From NCBI RefSeq assembly GCF_017309385.1, contig NZ_JAFJMJ010000004.1:517447-581446 (forward strand): 64,000 nucleotides of DNA, read 5' to 3'. The translations under genes were made by a program, and so were the position numbers. This stretch comes from Amycolatopsis sp. 195334CR (GTDB taxonomy: Bacteria; Actinomycetota; Actinomycetes; Mycobacteriales; Pseudonocardiaceae). A model generated the notes under the pieces. It saw only the letters and a program-made list of their open reading frames with translations, made no database searches and had not been told where the DNA came from. This document shows, piece by piece, positions 57,960 through 64,000 of this stretch (position 1 is the first letter of the stretch; every line of letters begins with the position of its first letter).

Positions 57960-59081
57960 ATGTCAGGCAGACCGGCGGTGGCGGGCACCCACGTTTTCGT
58001 GGTGCCGGACCGAGAACGCGCGCAGGCACTCGTCACCGCATTGGCGGGGTACGGATTCGCCCGCGTGCTGGCCCGGCCCGGACCCGGGGACGGGTGGCAC
58101 GTCACCGCACTCGACGAGGGGCCCTACCCACCCGGCACGGACGGGCAGCGCGCCATCGACACCGCCGGCCGGGAGGCGGCGGTGCTGGCCCGGCGGCACG
58201 ACGGACGACCGGACGGCGGCCTCCGGTGCGACCCGGACATGCTGCGGCTCCTCCCCGCCCAGGCGCCGATCGTGGCGACCGGCTCGGGAGTGCGTCCGCC
58301 GGTTCCCGTCCCCGCACCTCCCGCCGCTCCGATGGCGTTGACCCCGGATGCGGTCAGGACGACCCCGGCCGACCTGACCGCGCTGGACGCCGTCGACTGG
58401 TCGCGGCTCGAGCACGCGCACGGCCCGGCCGACGACGTGCCGGACCTGATCCGGGCGCTGGCCGCCGGCACCGGCGAGTGGGCGGACACCCTCGACGAAC
58501 TGTACGGCGACGACCTGCTGCACCAAGGAACTTGCTACTCGGCCACGGCCCCCGGCCTCGCCGTGCTCGCCGGCCTGGTGGGTTCCTTCGCCGCGCCCCA
58601 GCGGCTCGACCTGTTGCTGTGCCTGCTCTACGCGGCCGGTCAGTGGGGTGCCGGCCTTCTCGACGATGCCGAACCTGCCGCCGCCCAACGGCGCCTGCCT
58701 CAGGCGGGACCGTGGACCCAGGAGGTGCACCAGGCGATCGGCGGGGAACTGCCCGCGTTGCTCGCGCGGTGGCCCGAGGAGCCACCCGCGACGCGGTACG
58801 TCCTGGCCTGCCTGGCGGCGGTCTACCCGGACCACGGCCGTCCGCTCGCGCGCGAGATCGGCGTGCTGGCCCGCGAATTCGACGGCACCCGGCCCGGCGC
58901 GTTCCTGCGGCTGGCCGAGGCGCTGGTGTGCGGGGACGACGAACGGGCACTCGCGATCGCCGCCGAGATCGCCGCCTGGGCGGAGGACGTCGACCCCGGC
59001 TGGCTCGGCGTACCGGGCACCAGCCCCGCCACGAGGTGCCTGCGCGTGCTCACCGGCGGGGCGCTGAGCATGTCCGGATGA
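57960..59081 (+). CDS. hypothetical protein with helical-repeat-like C-terminal half
   Basis: A 373-aa protein I do not recognise. The first 90 residues look like a compact alpha/beta domain (THVFVVPDRERAQALVTAL). A Pro-rich linker with PPVPVPAPPAAP follows at about 115-125, then a Leu/Ala-rich helical region that resembles HEAT-like repeats (LDLLLCLLYAAGQ, RYVLACLAAVYPDHG, FLRLAEALVCGDDERALAI). It has no signal peptide and no membrane helix. It is isolated between two terminators, so it is a single-gene unit and may not belong to the pathway. ATG 57960 is preceded by gaaggga, a little far. Confidence 0.72.
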   Translation: MSGRPAVAGTHVFVVPDRERAQALVTALAGYGFARVLARPGPGDGWHVTALDEGPYPPGTDGQRAIDTAGREAAVLARRHDGRPDGGLRCDPDMLRLLPAQAPIVATGSGVRPPVPVPAPPAAPMALTPDAVRTTPADLTALDAVDWSRLEHAHGPADDVPDLIRALAAGTGEWADTLDELYGDDLLHQGTCYSATAPGLAVLAGLVGSFAAPQRLDLLLCLLYAAGQWGAGLLDDAEPAAAQRRLPQAGPWTQEVHQAIGGELPALLARWPEEPPATRYVLACLAAVYPDHGRPLAREIGVLAREFDGTRPGAFLRLAEALVCGDDERALAIAAEIAAWAEDVDPGWLGVPGTSPATRCLRVLTGGALSMSG

Positions 59082-59088
59082 CGCGCGA

Positions 59089-59118
59089 AAGCCCCCGCTC
59101 CCACGGAAGCGGGGGCTT
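59089..59118. terminator. convergent bidirectional hairpin terminator
   Basis: The arms aagcccccgct (59089-59099) and agcgggggctt (59108-59118) form an 11-bp perfect stem with an 8-nt loop. It lies between the plus-strand hypothetical gene and the minus-strand ACP gene and could serve both. Confidence 0.72.
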
Positions 59119-59131
59119 CGCACGCCGGGGT

Positions 59132-59386
59132 TCAGCCGACCGGCGCGCCGTTCTTCCCGATGAACGCGGCGATGTCCCCGATGGACCGGAAGTTGTCCAG
59201 GGTGAGGTCACCGCCGCGCACCGCGATGCCGAACTCCTTCTCCAGCCAGACCACGATCTGGACGGCGAACAGCGAGTTCAGGTGCCCGCCGGTGAACAGG
59301 TCCTCGTTGTCGGGCACGGTCTTGCCGCCGAGGTGCGCGGTGATGTACTCGCGCACGGTGGCCAGGTGGTTCTCGTGGTTTTCCAT
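59132..59386 (-). CDS. discrete acyl carrier protein (extender-unit ACP)
   Basis: An 84-aa ACP. The phosphopantetheine site is in GGHLNSLFAVQIVVWLEKEF, with Ser after Asn (NSL instead of DSL). This NSLFA pattern is typical of the ACPs that carry methoxy-, hydroxy- and aminomalonyl precursors (FkbJ, ZmaD/ZmaH type). It is the last gene of the ACAD-ligase-HAD-ACP operon, 17 bp after the HAD gene. It would carry the amino acid during oxidation and present the finished extender unit to an AT. The start ATG 59386 has an aaaggg site. Confidence 0.9.
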   Translation of the reverse strand: MENHENHLATVREYITAHLGGKTVPDNEDLFTGGHLNSLFAVQIVVWLEKEFGIAVRGGDLTLDNFRSIGDIAAFIGKNGAPVG

Positions 59387-59403
59387 GGATGGCACCCTTT
59401 CGC

Positions 59404-60264
59404 TCAGGCGTAGTCGTAGAAACCGCGGCCGCTCTTCACCCCGTGCAGCCCGGCGTCGACCAGCCGGGTCAGCAGCGGGCACGGCCGGTACTTGCTGTCC
59501 CGCAGGCTGTCGTGGATCACCTCCAGCGACAGCAGGACGGTGTCGAGGCCGATCAGGTCCGCGGTGGCCAGCGGCCCCATCCGGTGCCCGAAGCAGTCCT
59601 TGAACAACCGGTCGATGTCGGCGGCCGAATCGGCGACGCCCTCGTGCAGCAGGAAGATCGCCTCGTTCACGGTCAGCATCATCACCCGGTTGGTGACGAA
59701 GCCCGCCGCGTCGTTGACCACGATGCTGTCGCGGCCCGCCTGGCGGAACAGCGCCTGGGTGCGGTCCACCGTCTCGGCGGAGGTGTGCGTCCCGCGGATC
59801 ACCTCGACCAGCGGCTTGAGCGGCGCGGGGTTCATGATGTGCGTGCCGATCACCCGGTCGGGTCGCTCGGTGCGCCCGGCCAGCCGGGTGATCGAGATGG
59901 CCGAGGTGTTCACGCCGATCACGCAGTGCGGCGGGCAGATCGAGTCCAGCTGCGGGTACAGCGCCTCCTTGACCTCCCGCTTCTCGGTCACGTTCTCCAC
60001 CACGAAGTCGCTGTTCTTCAGGTCGTGCGGATTGGCGGAGAACACGATGCGGCCGGTCACCTCCGCCGGGTCCAGCCGCGGCAGGGCGGGATCCACCAGC
60101 GGGTAGAGCGCGACGTTCCGCTCGATCAGCTCGCGGGACCTGGTCAGCGCTGCCTCGGCGGTGTCGACCAGCACCACCTGGTGCCCGGCCGCGGCGAACA
60201 GGTGCGCCACCCCGGTGCCCATGGTCCCCGCGCCGACCACGCCGATGTTCTCTTTCCCAGCCAT
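59404..60264 (-). CDS. 3-hydroxyacyl-CoA dehydrogenase-like oxidoreductase (extender-unit type)
   Basis: A 286-aa dehydrogenase. The NAD Rossmann motif GVVGAGTMGTGVA starts at about residue 8. The catalytic His is in IGTHIMNPAPL, followed by VVNDAAGFVTNR, the family hallmark. Homologues (FkbK, OzmG, ZmaG type) oxidise the CH2OH of a glyceryl- or seryl-ACP to the aldehyde level on the way to hydroxy- or aminomalonyl-ACP. Its ATG shares one base with the stop of the ligase gene (TGATG), so translation is coupled. Neighbouring ACAD, ligase and ACP genes support an extender-unit role rather than beta-oxidation. Confidence 0.9.
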   Translation of the reverse strand: MAGKENIGVVGAGTMGTGVAHLFAAAGHQVVLVDTAEAALTRSRELIERNVALYPLVDPALPRLDPAEVTGRIVFSANPHDLKNSDFVVENVTEKREVKEALYPQLDSICPPHCVIGVNTSAISITRLAGRTERPDRVIGTHIMNPAPLKPLVEVIRGTHTSAETVDRTQALFRQAGRDSIVVNDAAGFVTNRVMMLTVNEAIFLLHEGVADSAADIDRLFKDCFGHRMGPLATADLIGLDTVLLSLEVIHDSLRDSKYRPCPLLTRLVDAGLHGVKSGRGFYDYA

Positions 60265-61466
60265 CACAGCCTCACCTTCGGATTCGTCTCGATGCGCACG
60301 CCGGCGGGCCACCCGGCCGGGTCCACCCCGTGGCGGCACAGGAACGCGTAGGTGAACCGCTCCAGGCCGATGCCCGCGCAGCCGGTGATCACCGGGCCCT
60401 CGCCGCCGTCGTGCGGCCGGATGCCGAACGACCGGCCGAAGAAGTCGTCGTGGAAGTTGAACGAGGCCGCGGCCAGCGTCTTCTCCGGCCCGATCGGCAG
60501 CCGCAGCTCGTACTTGAGTTCCAGCAGCCGCTGCGACCACGCCCGCTGCGGGGACTCGACGCTGCCGAAGAACGGGTCGTTGCCGACCTCGCAGTGCCCG
60601 CCCAGCCCCAGTTCCTCGGCGAACGCGGTGGTCAGCTCCAGCATGCGGCGGCGCTGCTCGAGCACCCGCTCCCGCGTGCCGAGGAAGACGATCTCGCGGA
60701 TGGTGAAGTCCCACAGTCGTTCCAGCGAGCGCCAGTACCGCGACTCGTGCCGGAAGGACTTGCCGCGCGCGGTGATCACCAGGCCGGGCGCGGGCAGCGG
60801 CTGGTCCTGCAGGTGCCGGTAGGTGTGGTAGCACATGGTCGGCGGCAGGCAGTGCGAGGTGTCGCCGCAGTAGTCCAGCAGGCCGGGCAGTTCCCCGTCG
60901 CCCGCCTGGACGTCGGAGAGGAAGCCGCGGTAGTTGTCCGCGTCCGCGTGCAGCCGGGTGACCAGCATCAGGAAGTGCGGGAACGAGGTGAAGTACCCGC
61001 ACCGGCGCATCGTCTCGGTCGCGATCAGCGTCGGGTACCGGTACTGCCGCGCGCCGAACTCGGCGGAGACCAGCTCGGTCAGCCGCCGGTCGAAGTACTC
61101 CATCAGCGCGGTGACGGCCGGGCCGAGCGCGAACTGCCCCGGTCCCATGTGGACCAGTTCCCCCGAGGTGAGCAGTTCCTCGGCGACGTCGTGCACCTCA
61201 CCGGCGTGGGGTGAGCTCCAGACGACCCGCGGTGGCCCGGCGCGCTGCGGGCGGACCTCCTCGTCGGCCATCCGGTTGACCTTGGCCGCCAGCTCGGCGG
61301 TGTCGGCCGGGCCGTCGGTGCTGAGCACCACCTCGGTCAGGTCGCCGCCGGGCCCGGGCAGCTTGAAGTCCACAATGGACTCGGAAAGGAAGTAGATGCG
61401 CTGCGCCAGTTCCCCGGTCAGTTCGGCGGGGAGCGGTGCGGTCAGCGCGATGCGGTGTTCGGCCAT
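60264..61466 (-). CDS. class II seryl-tRNA-synthetase-like amino acid:[carrier protein] ligase
   Basis: A 400-aa protein with a class II aaRS catalytic core but no tRNA-binding coiled coil. Motif 2 is GKSFRHESRYWRSLERLWDF and motif 3 is ITGCAGIGLERFTYAF. A Cys (RRCGYF), a Glu (FRHE) and a Cys (TGCAGIG) match the zinc site of atypical SerRS and of the carrier-protein ligases described in Bradyrhizobium. Those ligases adenylate a small amino acid and load it on a discrete carrier protein instead of tRNA. Here the partner should be the ACP at 59132, giving an aminoacyl-ACP, probably seryl-ACP. ATG 61466 has a perfect GAGGAGG site. In aminomalonyl pathways this loading step is normally done by an NRPS A domain. 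Confidence 0.88.
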   Translation of the reverse strand: MAEHRIALTAPLPAELTGELAQRIYFLSESIVDFKLPGPGGDLTEVVLSTDGPADTAELAAKVNRMADEEVRPQRAGPPRVVWSSPHAGEVHDVAEELLTSGELVHMGPGQFALGPAVTALMEYFDRRLTELVSAEFGARQYRYPTLIATETMRRCGYFTSFPHFLMLVTRLHADADNYRGFLSDVQAGDGELPGLLDYCGDTSHCLPPTMCYHTYRHLQDQPLPAPGLVITARGKSFRHESRYWRSLERLWDFTIREIVFLGTRERVLEQRRRMLELTTAFAEELGLGGHCEVGNDPFFGSVESPQRAWSQRLLELKYELRLPIGPEKTLAAASFNFHDDFFGRSFGIRPHDGGEGPVITGCAGIGLERFTYAFLCRHGVDPAGWPAGVRIETNPKVRL

Positions 61467-61489
61467 GGGTGCCTCCTCGGCGGTCACGC

Positions 61490-62647
61490 TCAGCTGGGCA
61501 CGCCGAGCAGGCTGGCGACGATGTCGCGCTGGATTTCCGAGGTACCGCCGTAGATCGTGCCGCCGAGCGCGTCACGGAGCTCGCGTTCGACGCCGAACTC
61601 GGTGAGGTACCCGCGGGCACCGTGCAACTGGACCGCGTCGAGCATGGAGCTGAGGTGGCTCTCGCTGATCGCCAGCTTGGCGATCGCCGCGTCCAGCGGT
61701 GCCAGGTGGCCCTCGCGCTTGCGCCAGGCGACCTTGTACAGCGCCAGCCTGGCCAGCTCCAGGCGGACCTTCATGTCGGCGATGCGGTGGCGGACCGCCT
61801 GGTTGGTGCCGATCGGCCTGCCGAACTGCACGCGGTCGCGGGCGTGCGCGACGCAGTCGTCGAGCACCCGGTCCATCACGCCGATCTGGCTGGCGAACAG
61901 CAGGCTGCGCTCCCAGTCGATGGAGCTGGTGAACAGGTTGAACCCGTTGCCCTCGGCGCCGAGCAGGTTGGCCGCGGGCACCCGGCAGCCGTCGAGTTCC
62001 ACCTGCCCCATCTCGGTCGACCGCAGCCCGGCCTTGTCCCAGCTGCGGCTCACCGTGACCCCGGGCAGGTCCCTGGTCACCACGAACGCGGTCAGCGCGC
62101 CGGCCGCCGGGGCGTCCGGGCCGCCGGTGCGGGCGAAGGTCAGGAACACGTCGGCGACCGGGGCGTTCGAGATGAAGGTCTTGGTGCCGTGCAACACGTA
62201 TTCGTCGCCCTCGCGGACCGCGGTGGTGCGCATGCCGAGCACGTCCGAACCGGATTCCGGCTCGGTCAGCGCGTGCGCGCCGATCAGCGAACCGTCGGCC
62301 AGTCCCGGCAGGAAGCGGTTCTTCTGCTCCTCCGTGCCGTGCTCGACCAGGTAGACCGCGCACGCCCACAGGTGGTTGTTCAGCGCGAACACCAGGCCGT
62401 TGTCCCGGCAGCCGTACCCGAGCGCCTCCAGCCCGACGGCGATGGTGACCGGGTCGAGCCCGGAACCGCCGTACCCGGTGGGGATCGGCCAGCCGGTGAG
62501 GCCGAAGGCCGCGCACTTCTTCCACGATTCCCGGTCCAGCCGGGCCTGCCGGTCGCTCTCGGCCGCCGCGTCGCTCAGCTCGGTCCTGGCGAACCGGATG
62601 ACCGACCGGCGCAGCGCCGCTTGCTCGGCTGTGATGCTGAAGTCCAC
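61490..62647 (-). CDS. acyl-CoA dehydrogenase-like flavoenzyme (extender-unit type)
   Basis: An FAD acyl dehydrogenase of 385 aa. It starts VDFSITAEQAALRRSV and has ALTEPESGSDVLGM, QFGRPIGTNQAVRHRIADM and IYGGTSEIQRDIVA. The Glu-before-GT used as base in many ACADs is Gly here, as in the isovaleryl-type subgroup. Homologues FkbI, OzmD and ZmaI act on carrier-bound glyceryl or seryl derivatives and complete the oxidation to hydroxy- or aminomalonyl-ACP. GTG 62647 is chosen from the family N-terminus and a gagaggg site. First of the four-gene extender operon, 17 bp after the aminopeptidase gene, with which it may share a transcript. Confidence 0.9.
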   Translation of the reverse strand: MDFSITAEQAALRRSVIRFARTELSDAAAESDRQARLDRESWKKCAAFGLTGWPIPTGYGGSGLDPVTIAVGLEALGYGCRDNGLVFALNNHLWACAVYLVEHGTEEQKNRFLPGLADGSLIGAHALTEPESGSDVLGMRTTAVREGDEYVLHGTKTFISNAPVADVFLTFARTGGPDAPAAGALTAFVVTRDLPGVTVSRSWDKAGLRSTEMGQVELDGCRVPAANLLGAEGNGFNLFTSSIDWERSLLFASQIGVMDRVLDDCVAHARDRVQFGRPIGTNQAVRHRIADMKVRLELARLALYKVAWRKREGHLAPLDAAIAKLAISESHLSSMLDAVQLHGARGYLTEFGVERELRDALGGTIYGGTSEIQRDIVASLLGVPS

Positions 62648-62664
62648 CGAAGGATGCCCTCTCG

Positions 62665-64000
62665 TCAGCGGTTGGTCGGGGGAGTCACGTCGCGCTCGCG
62701 CGCGGCCATCGGCCGCACCAGCATTTCCGTGCGCAGCTCGACGATCAGGCGGTGCAGCGCGGCCGGGTGCGCTCCGGTGAGCCACTCGTCCGCCGCCGCC
62801 AGGTTCTCCGGCGTGAGTTCCCAGCCGGGGAAGAGGTGGACCACCGCGGGCAGCGCGCGTTCGCTGGACCGCCGCGCCCAGAGCTCGCCGATCTCCGCGA
62901 AGTAGCGGGCGCCGTACCCGGCCAGCAGCTCGCGCTGCGCGGGGTGGCGGAACCCGCCGATGATGGCGTCGCTGACCGCGTTGGGCAGGTCGTCGTCGGT
63001 CAGCGCCCGCCGCCACGCCTCGGCCTTGGCCTCCGGGGTGGGGCGCAGGGCGCGGGCGCGCTCGGCCTGGCGGCGGCCCGCGGCGGTGTCGTCGAGTTCG
63101 AGTGCTTCGTCGATTTCCTTGTCACCGGACCGGCCGTGGGCGACCAGGGCGTGCAGCAGCCGCCAGCGCAGGTCGGTGTCCACGGTCAGCCCGGCCAGTG
63201 GCGCGGTCCCGTCCAGCCAGCCGGACAGGTGGTCCAGCAGCGCGTCCTCCAGCGGGGCCGCGGCCAGCGCGTTGACGAAGGTGAGCTGCCGGTCGGAACC
63301 GGGCTCGGCGTCGGCGGCGAGTTCCCGCAGCACGCGGGTGAACTCGGGCCAGCCGTGGTGCCGCGCCCACTCGGGGTCGGCGTAGGAATCGAGCGCGGTC
63401 CGCGCCTGGGTGAGCAGCGCCTCCACCACGCTCAGCTCGGTCTCGGCGGCGATGCCCCCGGCCACCAGCCTGACGTAGTCCCGGGCGCGGAACTCGGCCG
63501 TGCGGGTCATCTCCCAGGCCGCCGACCAGCAGAGGCTGCGGGGGAGCGGGTCGGTGATGTCGGCGATGCGGTCGATCAGCGTGCTCAGCGACCGCGGGTC
63601 CAGGCGCAGGCTGCAGTAGGTCAGGTCGTCGTCGTTGACCAGCACGAGTTCGCCCGCCGGGAGGCCGGTGAGCTCGGGGACCGGGGTCAGCGCACCGGTG
63701 ACGTCCAGCTCGATCCGGTGGGCGCGCACCAGCTTCCCGGTGTCGTCCGAGCGGTAGACACCGATCGCGACGCGGTGGGTCCGGCGTTCACCGGCCCCGG
63801 GCTCGGCGCCGCTCTGCTCGACCTCGAAGCGGCTGAACCGGCCGTCGGCATCGACTTCGTACCGCGGTCGCAGGGTGTTCAGGCCGGTGGTCTCCAGCCA
63901 TTCGTCGCTCCACCAGGACAGATCGCGGCCGGAGGCTTCTTCGAGGGCGGCGAGCAGGTCGGCCAGGGTGGCGTTGCCCCAGGCGTGCTTGCCGAAGTAC
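62665..64000 (-). CDS. pepN: aminopeptidase N (M1 family), C-terminal part, 5' end beyond window
   Basis: The frame is open to the window edge. It encodes the end of the M1 catalytic region (YFGKHAWGNATLADLL, SWWSDEWLETTGLN) and the C-terminal ERAP1-like helical domain (RWRLLHALVAHGRSGD, HPAQRELLAGYGARYFAEI). The HExxH zinc site lies outside the window. PepN is a broad cytosolic peptidase, usually housekeeping, and probably marks the right border of the cluster. Its stop is only 17 bp before the ACAD start on the same strand, so read-through into the extender operon is possible. Confidence 0.93.
   Translation of the reverse strand, partial: YFGKHAWGNATLADLLAALEEASGRDLSWWSDEWLETTGLNTLRPRYEVDADGRFSRFEVEQSGAEPGAGERRTHRVAIGVYRSDDTGKLVRAHRIELDVTGALTPVPELTGLPAGELVLVNDDDLTYCSLRLDPRSLSTLIDRIADITDPLPRSLCWSAAWEMTRTAEFRARDYVRLVAGGIAAETELSVVEALLTQARTALDSYADPEWARHHGWPEFTRVLRELAADAEPGSDRQLTFVNALAAAPLEDALLDHLSGWLDGTAPLAGLTVDTDLRWRLLHALVAHGRSGDKEIDEALELDDTAAGRRQAERARALRPTPEAKAEAWRRALTDDDLPNAVSDAIIGGFRHPAQRELLAGYGARYFAEIGELWARRSSERALPAVVHLFPGWELTPENLAAADEWLTGAHPAALHRLIVELRTEMLVRPMAARERDVTPPTNR

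Noticed and set aside
1..64000. tRNA, rRNA or CRISPR loci
   Set aside because: No cloverleaf-like gene, rRNA segment or spaced repeat array was recognised by eye; dedicated scans were not possible.

Overview
The window is very GC-rich actinomycete DNA. SARP, StrR/ParB and TetR regulators, GTG starts, a TTA codon in a regulator, and long perfect intergenic hairpins all suggest a filamentous actinomycete, most likely in or near the Pseudonocardiaceae (Amycolatopsis-like). That taxonomic call is inference. Nearly all of the window looks like one hybrid PKS-NRPS biosynthetic gene cluster. The right edge runs into a probable housekeeping aminopeptidase N gene.

Layout. 1-5.2 kb: regulators (5'-truncated AfsR/SARP with a TTA codon, a divergent cupin/TetR pair around a palindromic operator, a ParB/StrR-like activator). 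5.3-7.4 kb: a free-standing acyltransferase and a type II thioesterase. 7.4-10.3 kb, minus strand: a free A-PCP protein and an ATP-grasp ligase. 10.4-10.9 kb: an orphan IS5-type DNA-binding domain. 11.2-47.0 kb: one apparent ~36 kb plus-strand operon with a PLP class V enzyme, four megasynthases, a formyltransferase, MbtH, an MFS exporter and an SDR. The megasynthases read KS-AT-pseudoKR-ACP-C-A-PCP-C-C-A-PCP; KS-AT-KR-ACP; C-A-PCP-KS-AT(dead)-KR-ACP-TE; C-A-PCP-C-A-PCP. 47.1-48.6 kb: KAS III and a BtrG-like gamma-glutamylcyclotransferase. 48.6-48.8 kb: hairpins and a tandem repeat. 48.8-52.0 kb, minus strand: a three-gene homoprotocatechuate-type meta-cleavage set. 52.3-57.8 kb: glutamine-synthetase-like ligase, P450, group II decarboxylase, second P450 and a small helical protein. 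59.1-62.6 kb, minus strand: ACP, 3-hydroxyacyl dehydrogenase, seryl-tRNA-synthetase-like amino acid:carrier-protein ligase and acyl-CoA dehydrogenase.

How it may work. The last operon has the gene logic of aminomalonyl-ACP supply as in zwittermicin (aminoacyl-ACP, then alcohol oxidation by HAD and ACAD enzymes), but the usual loading enzyme is replaced by a class II aaRS-like ligase. The AT embedded in the third megasynthase has lost its catalytic GHSxG serine and the HAFH region. A free AT that still carries the KS-AT and post-AT linkers lies near the regulators. The simplest model is that the free AT loads aminomalonyl onto the crippled module in trans, giving a terminal alpha-amino-beta-hydroxy unit released by the TE. 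Two A domains carry Ser-type pockets. A GS-like gamma-glutamyl ligase, a PLP decarboxylase, P450s and a BtrG-like cyclotransferase could form a gamma-glutamyl protection and deprotection cycle on an amine. I cannot name the product. The combination (aaRS-loaded aminomalonyl, split AT, tandem C domains, formyltransferase fused to half a C domain) looks unusual.
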